DNA of 23,579 nucleotides from an uncultured Christensenellaceae bacterium (GCA_934373295.1 CAKROK010000030.1:1-23579), one strand, 5' to 3'. Shown: positions 7,101 to 15,330, counted from the first letter of the stretch. Translations and numbers: made by a program. The notes: generated from the letters alone by a model not told the origin.

Positions 7101-10100
7101 GGCTTTGTCGTAATACTCCGCAGTGCGTACTCCCTCGCCGTCTGTTTTTATGATGAGGTCGGATTCCGCCTTACCGTCTTCATCGCTGTCCCACTTATCA
7201 TAACTAACGAAATTGGTCGATTCATCCGGATATTCGGCAGAGACCATGCGGTTTAAAGCATCGTAACCGTAGCTGACCTCCTCGCCCGCTCTGTTAAAAG
7301 TGCGCGTTACATTGCCGGCAAGGTCGTATTCCGTCATCGTAAAAATTTCATAGGAATTAGTGTCGGTGTTAAATTTAGTGTCGGGATAATTAACCCTGCG
7401 CTCCCTGCCGAGCTTGTCATAATACGTCGTGGTCGTTTGATTAAATGCATCCGTCACAGCTACGCTGTTATAATACCCGTCATCATTATATTTATATGAA
7501 TATGTGCGCGAGTCGACTATATTGCCTTTATCATCTTTGACGGTTACCGTGCTCACTCTGCCCTTAGTATCATATGTATATACAGTAACAGCGCCGTATT
7601 GGTCCGTTTGCGTGAGGAGATAGCCTTTGCCATGATTTTTGTCCCCCGGCGCCCTCAATCCGTAAGTATATGTAGTCGTTCCGACAGAGTCTTTTATTTT
7701 AGTCAGGTTTCCGCTGGTGTCGTACTCATATATCGTTGTGACAGAAGAGTTTGCCGACTTTTGGACTGTTTTGGTCGAGGGCTTATTGTGCTTCAGCCCA
7801 TTGTCCTTATATGAATACGTCGTCTCCGAGCCGTTTGGGCCGCTGATTTTCGTTATATTGCCCTTTTCGTCATAGACGTACGTATATGATATCGGCGTAC
7901 TGCCTCCCGTAAAATCAGGATAGCTCATTTTAGTGACAAGAAAATCAGAATTGTGAGCATACCTGACCCAGTTTCCCAGCGCATCCGTCTTTTCCTTCAG
8001 CAAGCCCTCAGCGTCGTATTTATACATTTTAGCAACGCCGTTGTTGTCCGTTACCGTAGTGACGAAAATGCCGTTTTCCGGCTGACCAAAGCTAAAATCA
8101 AAGTATTCGCCGTTTGCTAAGGTTATCTTATCTAATATTCTGCCATCATAGTGAAAAGACGTTACATTGCCTTTAGGGTCCGTGATGTTTACAAGCTTGC
8201 CGTCCGTATATGTAAAGCTCTCTTTATAATCCGTGTCATCTTCGATAACCGTGCTTGCGCTCGCGAGCATGTCATTCTCGGTATATGTATAGTTATATAC
8301 AATGCTTGAGTCGGGCGCGCCCTCGGGTGTCCACGAAACAGACGCGAGCATATCGGGATGTTCGTTGACATAAGTGTAGTCAGGCGCGTCGACTTGGGCG
8401 TTTGAATAAATATAGCTCAGTTCGACCGTCTCCCCGACATTATTCGTCACGGAAGCTATATTGCCGCGGCTGTCATATGAAAAGGAAAGAGCATTGTTGT
8501 TGGCGTCGGAGAATTTTTTGAGCAGCATCGTCTGCGCATTGTAGTGATATACTATGCCGTCCTTGCGCTTTATCTGATATTCCTTTTCTTCTCTTCCATT
8601 TTCGGTTACGCTGCAATAGGTCAGCTCCATAAAAGTGCCCTTTGCACTTTCATAGCTGTTTTCCGCGATTTTTTCAAAGCGGTGGAGGCTGCCGTCGCCG
8701 TCCTTTAATATCATCGCAGTTTCCTGCACAGGCGTCAGCGGGTCGCCGTCATGATCTTTAAATTCGCGCATTAAAGCAGTGTTAAAGCTGAAATCCCAGC
8801 CATAACCCATCGCAGTCTTGGTTTTTGCATCGCTGTTGAACGTCCTGCGCATGACCGCCGCAAGGAACGGGTCAGATACAACGATATCCGTCGTCATATA
8901 CGCCACATTGCCGTTTGCGACGTTCACATATCCCGTTCCGCTGCCCGTCTTAAAGCCGGAATACGTCCAGTAGTTCTGTAGGCCGAGCATTTTGTCTATC
9001 TCGTTTTCATCCACGACCTTCGCCCATGCTTCATAGGACGGCAGGCTTTCTCGCGCATGACCGCCGAGTTCTTTTACAGCAGTGACCCTGTAATAGAATT
9101 TTTTGCCGTAATTTAAGTTATAGTCATTCCAGTAGGTCTCCTTTAATCCCTCCGCAATGGGCTGCATATCGGCAATATCATAAAACGGAGTTTCGCTGCG
9201 ATAGACATTATATGTCACATCCTCGGTTTTGCTCGCCTCCCAGCGGAGCAATGTCATATAGTTCGCGCCGACAATGGCAGAGAAATTTTTGGGCTCATCC
9301 ACGAGCTTTACGACATAGGGCTGACCCGCCGTCTTCTGCTTAATGCTCAATTTCCAGGAATTGAGCACCGGCGTAACTTTCTCTTTAGTATCGAATTCTG
9401 CTCTCAGTACGATCTGCTTTCCAGCGTGCGTCGCGTCAACCCACCCTGATTCGCCTGAATTTGTCGGGGTTATCTCCTGCCACGTGCCTTCTGCACCGCC
9501 CTGTAAGGAAACGGAGTATGTAATATTCGTTCCTTCAGGCTTTGCCTCATCGACCTTGAGGTTCATCTCAATTACATCGTTCGGGGTGGTTCTTAGTGTG
9601 CTGTAGACGTAATGGCCGGATGCATCAAAGTCTTTAGAACCAACCTTTATGCACTCGTTTTGGGCGTCATGAACTGCATTTTCCAGCCGCCCGATGCCGC
9701 GCATGTTTTCAGAGAAGTCGTTTTCGATAACTACCGCGTTGGTGTAAGTCGTATATCTTACATCCATCGCCCAATAGTCCAATGTAGGGGACTGGTTTAC
9801 TCCGGAGGGCTTGGTGACGACCGCCTTTAGCTTTACGTTATCACCCACGGCATTTTCATATAATTTGCGGTTTTTCAGATCTCGTGTAACTCCGCCATCC
9901 GTGGAAACGGGCGTGATGCTCTGCCACGTCGCTCCGTGATCCAGCGAAACGAAATATTCAATACTTCCGCCGGAAGAAGGGATATATTGATCCACAACGA
10001 GGTCGATATAGCTTACATCGCCCGCATATTCAAAGACCTTGCTTTCAAAGCTGCCCACGACCTCGCTATCATAGGTCATGTCGCTCAATCTGACTATTCC

Positions 10101-13100
10101 GTCGGGCAGTACCGTGACATTTTGCAGGTTCTCTATCTTTGAGCTGTCCTTGAAGGTATCGTATATCTCCCGCGCTTCGTAAGTCCCCGTGCTGTATAGA
10201 ATATTATCCTGCGAATCGGACGCCTGAACATAGATGTTTGCAATGCCACCCTCGGGATATACCCAGCCGTTGTCATACGCCGCAGCATTGAACACCAGAT
10301 TTTCGCCGCTGTCATGCAGCACGTTGTTTACATACAGCTTTTGATTTTTAAGGCCGGCGGTTAAATTATCCGAGGTCTTTACGTAAGTGACATTAAGCTT
10401 TCCATCAAATTCTTCATTAAGTTCTTCATTGGAAATTGCGATTTTATTCGCATTATCGGCGTTTGCCTCGTTTTTGGGAGAAGTAATTTGCAGCTCAGAC
10501 GCAATATAAACGCTGCTGCTCGTCTTTAACAGAGTGATGAGGGGCGCTGTGGCGGTGTTCCCCACTGCATCCTTTGCCGTTAAGCGCAGAGTATAGTAAT
10601 TGTTATTTACAAGCTCAGACGTATCCCATTCAAAGATCACGCCATAGGGAGTTTTTGTCCCGCTCGCCAACGTCCCATTGAAATCAGGCGCGGGATTGCC
10701 CATGCCGTATTGCAGAGTCCAGTTATCAAAGCCACTTCCGCCGACGTTTGATATCGTCGCGGATATTCTCACAATGCCGTTAAGCGTCGTCTTGTTGGCT
10801 GTAAAGCTGGTTATTTCCGGCGCCGTCGTGTCTTTATAATACGTCACCGCGGCGGACACCGTGCCGTTATTGCCCTGGCTGTCTACACCTCGAATGTTTA
10901 TAGTGTACTCGCCATCGGGCTGAGATGACATGTCAATTGTATATGAGCCCGACGCCGTGCCGTTCGTCGTTCCTATATTTATCCAGCTGCCGCCGTTTAT
11001 TCTATATTGAACCTTTTGCAGATGGTCTCCATCGTCCGTAATGCCGCTCCATGTTATCGTCGGGTCGGAATTTGTCCACGATGCCGGAGATATGCTAAAA
11101 GCGGTAGGCGCGGTCGGGCCTATCTTATCCGGCGTGGTTTGGTTGTTAAGGTATTTCCACGCGCTCATGTTGCCGTTCTTATCGACCGCCCTCACAGCAT
11201 AATCATAGCTCGCATTGCTGGAGATATTCGTCAAAGAATAGGTCAAAGCCGTCCCTACGTTTATAAAGCTCCAGCTCCCCTTGTTCTTTCTGTAGGCAAT
11301 GCGGTAATAATCTAAGCCGGACGCATATTTCGCAGGCAGATCCGTGACGCTCGACCACTTCAGCTTTACCGTGCCGGTTTTTCCGTTGAACGTGCTTGAA
11401 GCGATAGAAAAAGACGTGGGCACCGGCGGGGGCGTGGTGTCCTTAAACGTAAATGTGAAATACGGTCTGTTAGCCGCGGTCTCATTTTCCTCCGAGCAGA
11501 ACCTCTTATAGTAGTTGACAGATTCATTGGGTATCTTCAAATACATGCCGTAGTTTTTGATAGACCCGCTATGCCAGCCCTTTGCCAAATTGGTTATAGT
11601 CCAAGAATATGCTTTAACATCTTTTACCGTAGTGCTCGCGTGGACGGTACCGAATTTGGGAACATTTGCCCATGTAATCGTGCTCACGTTCCAGCTTTCG
11701 GTAATTTGCGCAATATCCATCACCGGAGATGAGCTCCCCGTATAATCCTGATATGCGGTAAACGTCACCTTGCTTATCTCATTGCCCGCAAGAACACTGG
11801 GAAAGGCATTTATCTTGACCATTCCTCTCGATTTATCAAAGGTAGGGCTATAGCCTATCTTCATATGCGTATCAGAGGAATAATTCCTTGAAGAATATTT
11901 GCTGCTGATAAACGTATCTACAATATTGGAGGTCGTGGTATTTATGGATGGGTCGATAGTTACGGGATATGTCGTATCCTCGGCCTTTAAAAATTTCTCA
12001 TCGGGAATAAGCGTATAGCGATATTTATCATCGCCGATGGCGCTTAATTTCACGGCGATATCATAGGATTCCTTGCTTTCGGGCGAAGCATCCCACATGA
12101 GCGGCGCCGCGATCGTCGCGATGATGGTCTTGGTGTCGATATCTACAAAGTATAAATTGCCGTCCTCTCTTAAAAGCGGGACGAGCTTTTCTACGTTCAG
12201 GACATACGAAAACTCCGTCTCTTTCGGAACAGTCTCAAGTATAATTTCTTCTTTAACGCCCATGTATGTAGGCGTGATTTTTATATTCGCGTCTTTATTA
12301 AATGTTCCCTCATATTCGAGCGACTCAAATTCAGCCGCTTTTTCTTCCCCGATAAGCGAGCCGATTTTTACTTCTTTCGCCGTAAGTTTCTTTGCATCAG
12401 AGGCATTTGCATATTCGTTTGTCTTTGAGAGTTTTATTGAATCAGACGTCTCCGCCGCACTTTTTTTAATAACTCCCTGCGGCGAAAAACCAATTGAATA
12501 ATCCGCATAGCTGTAAGTGATCGCATTTTCGGCGCTTAAATCCTCAGACAAAGTGATTTTAACGTCCGACGCCTTTGTCTCAAATTCCCTTGAAGACGAA
12601 GCCATATCGGCTTTTGCGGTGGATGCATCCTTTAAAACCAGGCTGTTATCAATATCGACCCAATCCTCGCCGTCCTTGTATTTAATGGGCTGTAAATACA
12701 GCTTGAGCTCTTTTGAGCCGTCCGCGTTATCCGCTATTTCATAAAACTGCTCATCTTCCGCAACGGGGAGCCTAAAGCCCTCAAGCGCGTCATCCGTTAC
12801 GTAGCCTTTATCGTCCACAAATTCGCTTACAAGCGCATGATAAGCGTCCTCGGGGTCCTCATTATCGAGCTTTGGAGAAGTTATTTCTGTATCTTTTGAT
12901 ATCTGTAACAATTTCTCCCGTTCATCGCCGGTTTTGCTTTGTGAAACGTAGGTTTGACCGTCTTTCGACGGGTCTGTTTTGTCTGAAATATCAGCGGTTT
13001 CAGAGCTGCCGCCGAGCTTTTCCGCGTATGCATTTCTGCTCGATAATGGCGCAAGTATTACTGTAAAAAAAATCAGAACAGCAAGAAAAACGCCGATAAT

Positions 13101-13130
13101 ACGTCTTGATTCACAATTCGATAATGACAT
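4137..13130 (-). CDS. Secreted giant Rhs/YD-repeat polymorphic toxin (WapA-like)
   Basis: It encodes 2997 residues. A Sec signal peptide covers residues 1-36 (hydrophobic 11-29, AYA cleavage motif). A DNRLRE domain follows at about 400-560 (DTFISSKYSS, ITWANVP), then fibronectin-III/Ig-like modules at about 567-880, more beta modules, and another FN3-like module at about 1277-1370. An Rhs entry segment (VNVANGNVAY) lies near 1397, many YD repeats at about 1520-2540, and the Rhs core at about 2640-2725 (YDMRGSTTAIV, NSRFYDSSTGRFLTQD, NPVNMVDPTGH). The Gly/Ala-rich pretoxin runs to PLYN at 2857. The last ~140 residues are the toxin: GRFSGETI, DVPVNYVSRGGKLLVENTRS, SGTPFSEW, RLARNGL. The YD shell is known to encapsulate the tip; delivery to neighbouring cells is inferred. 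The toxin pattern suggests a ParB-like nuclease fold, only tentatively. A GGGGGT site lies about 6 nt before the ATG. Confidence 0.93.
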   Translation of the reverse strand: MSLSNCESRRIIGVFLAVLIFFTVILAPLSSRNAYAEKLGGSSETADISDKTDPSKDGQTYVSQSKTGDEREKLLQISKDTEITSPKLDNEDPEDAYHALVSEFVDDKGYVTDDALEGFRLPVAEDEQFYEIADNADGSKELKLYLQPIKYKDGEDWVDIDNSLVLKDASTAKADMASSSREFETKASDVKITLSEDLSAENAITYSYADYSIGFSPQGVIKKSAAETSDSIKLSKTNEYANASDAKKLTAKEVKIGSLIGEEKAAEFESLEYEGTFNKDANIKITPTYMGVKEEIILETVPKETEFSYVLNVEKLVPLLREDGNLYFVDIDTKTIIATIAAPLMWDASPESKESYDIAVKLSAIGDDKYRYTLIPDEKFLKAEDTTYPVTIDPSINTTTSNIVDTFISSKYSSRNYSSDTHMKIGYSPTFDKSRGMVKINAFPSVLAGNEISKVTFTAYQDYTGSSSPVMDIAQITESWNVSTITWANVPKFGTVHASTTVKDVKAYSWTITNLAKGWHSGSIKNYGMYLKIPNESVNYYKRFCSEENETAANRPYFTFTFKDTTPPPVPTSFSIASSTFNGKTGTVKLKWSSVTDLPAKYASGLDYYRIAYRKNKGSWSFINVGTALTYSLTNISSNASYDYAVRAVDKNGNMSAWKYLNNQTTPDKIGPTAPTAFSISPASWTNSDPTITWSGITDDGDHLQKVQYRINGGSWINIGTTNGTASGSYTIDMSSQPDGEYTINIRGVDSQGNNGTVSAAVTYYKDTTAPEITSFTANKTTLNGIVRISATISNVGGSGFDNWTLQYGMGNPAPDFNGTLASGTKTPYGVIFEWDTSELVNNNYYTLRLTAKDAVGNTATAPLITLLKTSSSVYIASELQITSPKNEANADNANKIAISNEELNEEFDGKLNVTYVKTSDNLTAGLKNQKLYVNNVLHDSGENLVFNAAAYDNGWVYPEGGIANIYVQASDSQDNILYSTGTYEAREIYDTFKDSSKIENLQNVTVLPDGIVRLSDMTYDSEVVGSFESKVFEYAGDVSYIDLVVDQYIPSSGGSIEYFVSLDHGATWQSITPVSTDGGVTRDLKNRKLYENAVGDNVKLKAVVTKPSGVNQSPTLDYWAMDVRYTTYTNAVVIENDFSENMRGIGRLENAVHDAQNECIKVGSKDFDASGHYVYSTLRTTPNDVIEMNLKVDEAKPEGTNITYSVSLQGGAEGTWQEITPTNSGESGWVDATHAGKQIVLRAEFDTKEKVTPVLNSWKLSIKQKTAGQPYVVKLVDEPKNFSAIVGANYMTLLRWEASKTEDVTYNVYRSETPFYDIADMQPIAEGLKETYWNDYNLNYGKKFYYRVTAVKELGGHARESLPSYEAWAKVVDENEIDKMLGLQNYWTYSGFKTGSGTGYVNVANGNVAYMTTDIVVSDPFLAAVMRRTFNSDAKTKTAMGYGWDFSFNTALMREFKDHDGDPLTPVQETAMILKDGDGSLHRFEKIAENSYESAKGTFMELTYCSVTENGREEKEYQIKRKDGIVYHYNAQTMLLKKFSDANNNALSFSYDSRGNIASVTNNVGETVELSYIYSNAQVDAPDYTYVNEHPDMLASVSWTPEGAPDSSIVYNYTYTENDMLASASTVIEDDTDYKESFTYTDGKLVNITDPKGNVTSFHYDGRILDKITLANGEYFDFSFGQPENGIFVTTVTDNNGVAKMYKYDAEGLLKEKTDALGNWVRYAHNSDFLVTKMSYPDFTGGSTPISYTYVYDEKGNITKISGPNGSETTYSYKDNGLKHNKPSTKTVQKSANSSVTTIYEYDTSGNLTKIKDSVGTTTYTYGLRAPGDKNHGKGYLLTQTDQYGAVTVYTYDTKGRVSTVTVKDDKGNIVDSRTYSYKYNDDGYYNSVAVTDAFNQTTTTYYDKLGRERRVNYPDTKFNTDTNSYEIFTMTEYDLAGNVTRTFNRAGEEVSYGYDALNRMVSAEYPDESTNFVSYDKWDSDEDGKAESDLIIKTDGEGVRTAEYYDKAGRLVKTSLLGKAGAEEIVTAKYEYDSAGNCKNTTDAAKRKTEAIYNKLGQKIQTIADPKGANVVVNYTYDLLGNQLSVTDAEGGQTSYTYDNASRLSSVTQKTDSGNLVTQYGYDDKAAHSGYITNRIIDANGNVKETVFDKYGRKIKEISAGPESEDAETKSDDEKMTTKYEYDKSRVSEITRNDGTKEKYTYDVLGQVRRVDYYDATDDTSVPSTKYLEYKYDELGNVTQESIYHGKKETTTAYTFDSMGRIATMTQGSLAKGGVQTTYAYNGADQVTAVTYVKGVDENNTVQERTLGYTYDNYGRISAITLKTGNEAAKKVREYIYNNDNGELDSTKDFRDFENNADDYIKTAYTMNKLGLTTNITYTDHKNEKDTGTKKEEYTMAYDKRGYIKSETAYTNYGTSNDDAKTVEKKYEYDKVGRLVKATVGDDVKEYTYDKVGNRVTMSDGKDTFKYGYNQFNQLMSVTKNDKEYTKYTYDDRGNQLTEKQLYMTVDADKYYRETAYTYDLRNNMTKAEVTTPDYVNNQVTTSKVTQTNAYNASGRRIQKVEGGETTNYYYMGSALLFSSNANNWLLTENVLDPNGIIVASARFDDTNPAESKREGFYFYHYDMRGSTTAIVGANGKLQKGYSYDTFGAIEESGNKSFLNEVTFTGSVTDNSTGLQYMNSRFYDSSTGRFLTQDSYSGNPYDPWTQHLYSYCGNNPVNMVDPTGHFFNFIAAAVGAVVGAASGVVINGISNAIQGKNFWDGAGIAAVGGAITGLAAGFTCGASVALSAGAKVLVAAGAYGLTSTASSVVTQGMKKGFKNVSAEEAIVAGVSGAVSGAIGQGISNAVSSSAGKPLYNTSSTPSVTKTNASMSQNGSTADIRFTQKTASYKFSNGGRFSGETIGEVSDMLRNGTLQPNDVPVNYVSRGGKLLVENTRSTLALLRSGTPFSEWILNDCTGNLPMMNKIDERLARNGLDELGSQFIRITGGSSNCSFLG
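5381..5512 (-). repeat. Core segment duplicated at the left window edge
   Basis: This part of the active Rhs gene is copied at 1-132 with 3 mismatches. It encodes the stretch before the Rhs core (VTTSK to LLFSSN). The copy probably continues left of the window, so the true repeat may be longer on that side. Confidence 0.9.
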
Positions 13131-13238
13131 AAGTGTACCCCCAATTTATGCGCATATAGTTCCAGTAGATAACAGTTCCTTTTATTCAGTTGTATAGTAG
13201 AGTCGTTGGTTACAGAGTGACGATTGGTTATTGCTTCA

Positions 13239-13267
13239 TTTATACCATAATTAAATACAAATTGCAA
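13239..13267 (-). promoter_or_regulatory. Predicted promoter of the Rhs gene
   Basis: On the minus strand a TTGCAA -35 box (13262-13267) and a TATAAA -10 box (13239-13244) are separated by exactly 17 bp. Transcription would start near 13231 and leave a leader of about 100 nt before the Rhs ATG at 13130. No operator is obvious. Confidence 0.6.
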
Positions 13268-13328
13268 TATCTTTTCATTAAATTGTTTAATCGGGGGCGT
13301 AAAAAATGTCTGTGATGGAGCATAACCG

Positions 13329-13447
13329 CAATTTCAGCTTTAGCAAAGCTGTGAAAATCGGTCTAAAGTGAAATCGCGCTAAAGCGCGGTGAAATAAAAG
13401 AATGTCGGATTTTTAAATGAAGTGAATAGTGAAAAGTGAAAAAGTAA
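13329..13447. repeat. GTGAAA-motif repeat patch with two small hairpins
   Basis: In the gap between the Rhs promoter and the tRNA terminator the motif GTGAA(A/T) occurs six times (13351, 13369, 13389, 13422, 13429, 13436). The last three form a 7-bp tandem repeat (AGTGAAW). Two hairpins lie between the first copies: AGCTTT-AGC-AAAGCT (13336-13350) and CGCGCT-AA-AGCGCG (about 13375-13388). No coding potential is seen. It looks like a small interspersed or decayed repeat element. Confidence 0.5.
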
Positions 13448-13481
13448 AATCGGCAAGCATCTGACGATACTTGCCGATTTT
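13446..13481 (-). terminator. Intrinsic terminator of the tRNA-Ser gene
   Basis: A perfect 12-bp inverted repeat (AAAATCGGCAAG and CTTGCCGATTTT, 12-nt loop) lies directly after the tRNA on the minus strand and continues into TTTTACTTTTTC. Its first base overlaps the last A of the tRNA's CCA. Confidence 0.85.
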
Positions 13482-13574
13482 GGCGGAGAAGGAGGGATTT
13501 GAACCCTCGCGCCGGTTACCCCAGCCTACTCCCTTAGCAGGGGAGCCCCTTCAGCCGTACTTGGGTACTTCTCC
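13481..13574 (-). tRNA. tRNA-Ser, anticodon GCU
   Basis: Read on the minus strand, acceptor GGAGAAG (13568-13574) pairs with CTTCTCC (13485-13491), followed by discriminator G and an encoded CCA. The anticodon stem CTCCC/GGGAG encloses the loop CTGCTAA, giving anticodon GCT (reads AGC/AGU). A long variable arm follows and the T loop is GTTCGAATC. The long variable arm and discriminator G fit a class II serine tRNA. It has its own promoter upstream and terminator downstream. Confidence 0.95.
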
Positions 13575-13584
13575 ACGCCCGTCT

Positions 13585-13613
13585 ATTATATAATAATTAA
13601 AGTGGGTTGTCAA
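13585..13613 (-). promoter_or_regulatory. Consensus promoter of tRNA-Ser
   Basis: On the minus strand TTGACA (13608-13613), a 17-bp spacer and TATAAT (13585-13590) form a perfect sigma-70/sigma-A consensus. The -10 box ends 10 bp before the mature tRNA 5' end. Confidence 0.88.
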
Positions 13614-13752
13614 TAATATAATGGAATAGTTTTTTCACGTGCCTCAAAGAAAAGATTTTCCGGGCAAAACAGCATTGCCCCGCCCAATCGTCTGATTACA
13701 TGCGCCTAAAGCGGGCATATTGGAAATCTTCTGTAAACAATATGAAAAAGGC

Positions 13753-13781
13753 TTGATTTATGGTCGATTTTGAGATATCAT
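13753..13781 (+). promoter_or_regulatory. Predicted promoter of the polysaccharide ligase/polymerase gene
   Basis: TTGATT (13753-13758), a 17-bp spacer and TATCAT (13776-13781). The expected start of transcription, near 13788, lies inside the longest open frame, which supports the downstream TTG at 13821 as the true start. Confidence 0.5.
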
Positions 13782-13820
13782 ATACTGGTTTATTTATGCG
13801 ATAAAAAGAAAGGCAATGAG

Positions 13821-15032
13821 TTGAAGGGGATTCACGCAAGGATCAAAGGGGCATTTACCGACATGCGCCCGAACGAAATAGTTCTTCTTATAATGACGCT
13901 GAGCATCTTTCTCACGGTATACATCGAGATCGCCGTGCTCATGGCTCTTCCCATATATATTTTCGTGACAAAACAGGGGTTTATATTCCGCCGCAGACGC
14001 TACGACGTCATCTTTTTGAGCATTTTCTGGCTATTATCCATGGTCGTCACCCTGTTAAACAAGCCGGGTGCGCTGGACATCGCAATGGGCGTTATGATGG
14101 TTTTCGCGTTCATCGCGATGATATTCACTTGCTACGCCATGACGCAGCGCATGTTCCGCCTGATAATCTCCATCTGCTGCTTTATGAGCCCGGTCTGCTT
14201 CGCCATCGCGCTCATTCAACAGGGCATGGGGCTGGTTTGGGATTACGGCGAAAGGTATTGCTCCGTTTTCACAAACCCGAACTACTATGCATTTTACATC
14301 TCACTCGTAATCCTCTTTTGCATATACAGTTCCATAAAAAGCGAGGGCGCGGGCGCAAAGGCGGCGTTTTTGCTGCTCATTCCCATAAACCTCGCGGCGC
14401 TTTATCTCACGGAATGCCGCACGACGTTCATCGTCCTGCTGGCAGTCTGCCCGATTATGCTCTGCTATTGCGAGAAAAAACGCTGGCTCGTAATATATCT
14501 GGCTGTTTTCGCGGCGTTTTTCACGGCGGCGCTGCTGCTTGAGGATAAGTTAGAGCTGCTCCCGCGCATGGGCGAGATAGGCGCGGACTTCAAAAAGCGC
14601 ATGGACATATGGAAGGGCGCGATAAAGAGCATCGCGGACGCCCCCATATTCGGGCGGGGATACAACACCTATACGCGCATACACGAGCTTTACGGCTCAT
14701 ACGACGCGAATCACTCGCACAATCTGCTTTTAGAGCTGCTCATGGACTTTGGCATAGTCGGCTCGGGCATTCTCGCGGCGTATTTTTCAATAAACATAGG
14801 AAAGATCATCGGGCTGCACCGTTTAAACAAGTGCCACCACCGCTACGGCTTGACCGTCGCCGTCCTCGCCTGCGTCGCGCTGCACGGTCTTTTCGACATA
14901 ACCATGCTCTGGCCGCAGACCGGCCTGCTCGTGATATACATAATAGGCTACAGCACGGACTACGACAAGGTACATATCTTCAGCGACGCGCGCCGGCACA
15001 GCATACTTCCCTCTCATCAGGGGGATAAGTAG
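13821..15032 (+). CDS. O-antigen ligase/Wzy-like polysaccharide membrane protein
   Basis: It encodes 404 residues from a TTG at 13821, preceded by AAAGG about 7 nt upstream. The open frame reaches back to 13770 but that TTG has no ribosome site and lies before the predicted transcript start. About ten hydrophobic segments make it an integral membrane protein. The long outer loop and its flanks carry the Wzy_C pattern: NPNYYAFY, TECRTT, RMDIWKGAIKSI, APIFGRGYNTY, then HSHNLLLELLMDFGIVGSG. Members join or polymerise lipid-linked oligosaccharides at the outer face of the membrane. In a Gram-positive host this more likely concerns a capsule, exopolysaccharide or wall glycopolymer than O-antigen. 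It stands alone, without glycosyltransferases nearby, so its substrate is unknown. Confidence 0.85.
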   Translation: MKGIHARIKGAFTDMRPNEIVLLIMTLSIFLTVYIEIAVLMALPIYIFVTKQGFIFRRRRYDVIFLSIFWLLSMVVTLLNKPGALDIAMGVMMVFAFIAMIFTCYAMTQRMFRLIISICCFMSPVCFAIALIQQGMGLVWDYGERYCSVFTNPNYYAFYISLVILFCIYSSIKSEGAGAKAAFLLLIPINLAALYLTECRTTFIVLLAVCPIMLCYCEKKRWLVIYLAVFAAFFTAALLLEDKLELLPRMGEIGADFKKRMDIWKGAIKSIADAPIFGRGYNTYTRIHELYGSYDANHSHNLLLELLMDFGIVGSGILAAYFSINIGKIIGLHRLNKCHHRYGLTVAVLACVALHGLFDITMLWPQTGLLVIYIIGYSTDYDKVHIFSDARRHSILPSHQGDK

Positions 15033-15104
15033 GGGGAGTGCGCCCAAGGGCGTAAGTAATATGTAGGAAGTAATGGTAAAATGGGGTGTAGGAGGATGGT
15101 TGGT

Positions 15105-15136
15105 GCGTTTGAGTTTAAAAGAGCAAACTCATACGC
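15105..15136. repeat. Hairpin at the start of the palindrome cluster
   Basis: GCGTTTGAGTTT (15105-15116) pairs with AAACTCATACGC (15125-15136) with one mismatch. There is no T run, so it is a poor terminator for the upstream gene. It directly joins the 42-bp interspersed repeat. Confidence 0.55.
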
Positions 15137-15178
15137 AAATTGAAGTTATAGGTTGCTTTGCTTCGCAAAGCTCCATTA
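15137..15178 (+). repeat. 42-bp interspersed repeat, copy 1
   Basis: It matches 23273-23314 in the same orientation with 2 mismatches in 42. It contains the hairpin GCTTTGC-TTC-GCAAAGC (15155-15171). Both copies lie in gene-free DNA. Confidence 0.8.
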
Positions 15179-15185
15179 TATGTGC

Positions 15186-15330
15186 GCGCGGCGCAGCTTT
15201 CAAAAGCGAAACGGCTCCCGCCGTTTCGCTTTTGAAAGTGGCCCGCCCAATTCGCCCCCTGCCTGCGGCAGGGGGCGAATTGGGCGGGCTTAGTTTTTGC
15301 GGCCGAAGGCCGCAAAAACCTGCGCCGCGC
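15186..15330. repeat. Nested palindromic element: outer stem around three perfect hairpins
   Basis: An 11-bp outer inverted repeat (GCGCGGCGCAG at 15186-15196, CTGCGCCGCGC at 15320-15330) encloses three perfect hairpins: 19-bp stem, 4-nt loop (15197-15238); 23-bp stem, 3-nt loop (15241-15289); 11-bp stem, 3-nt loop (15294-15318). The spacers are only 0-4 nt, so a single strand would fold into a four-way branched structure. Open frames across it are just translations of the palindromes. The rest of the gap between 15033 and 15437 holds no gene. Confidence 0.85.

Noticed and set aside
4137..13130. Numerous short plus-strand frames opposite the Rhs gene
   Set aside because: They are shadows of the long minus-strand gene, with no start signals of their own.
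13329..13447. CRISPR-like array
   Set aside because: The repeats are only 6-7 bp with no regular spacers and no cas genes nearby.
13770..13820. Longer N-terminus for the polysaccharide membrane protein
   Set aside because: The TTG at 13770 has no ribosome site and lies upstream of the predicted transcript start; 13821 has both supports.
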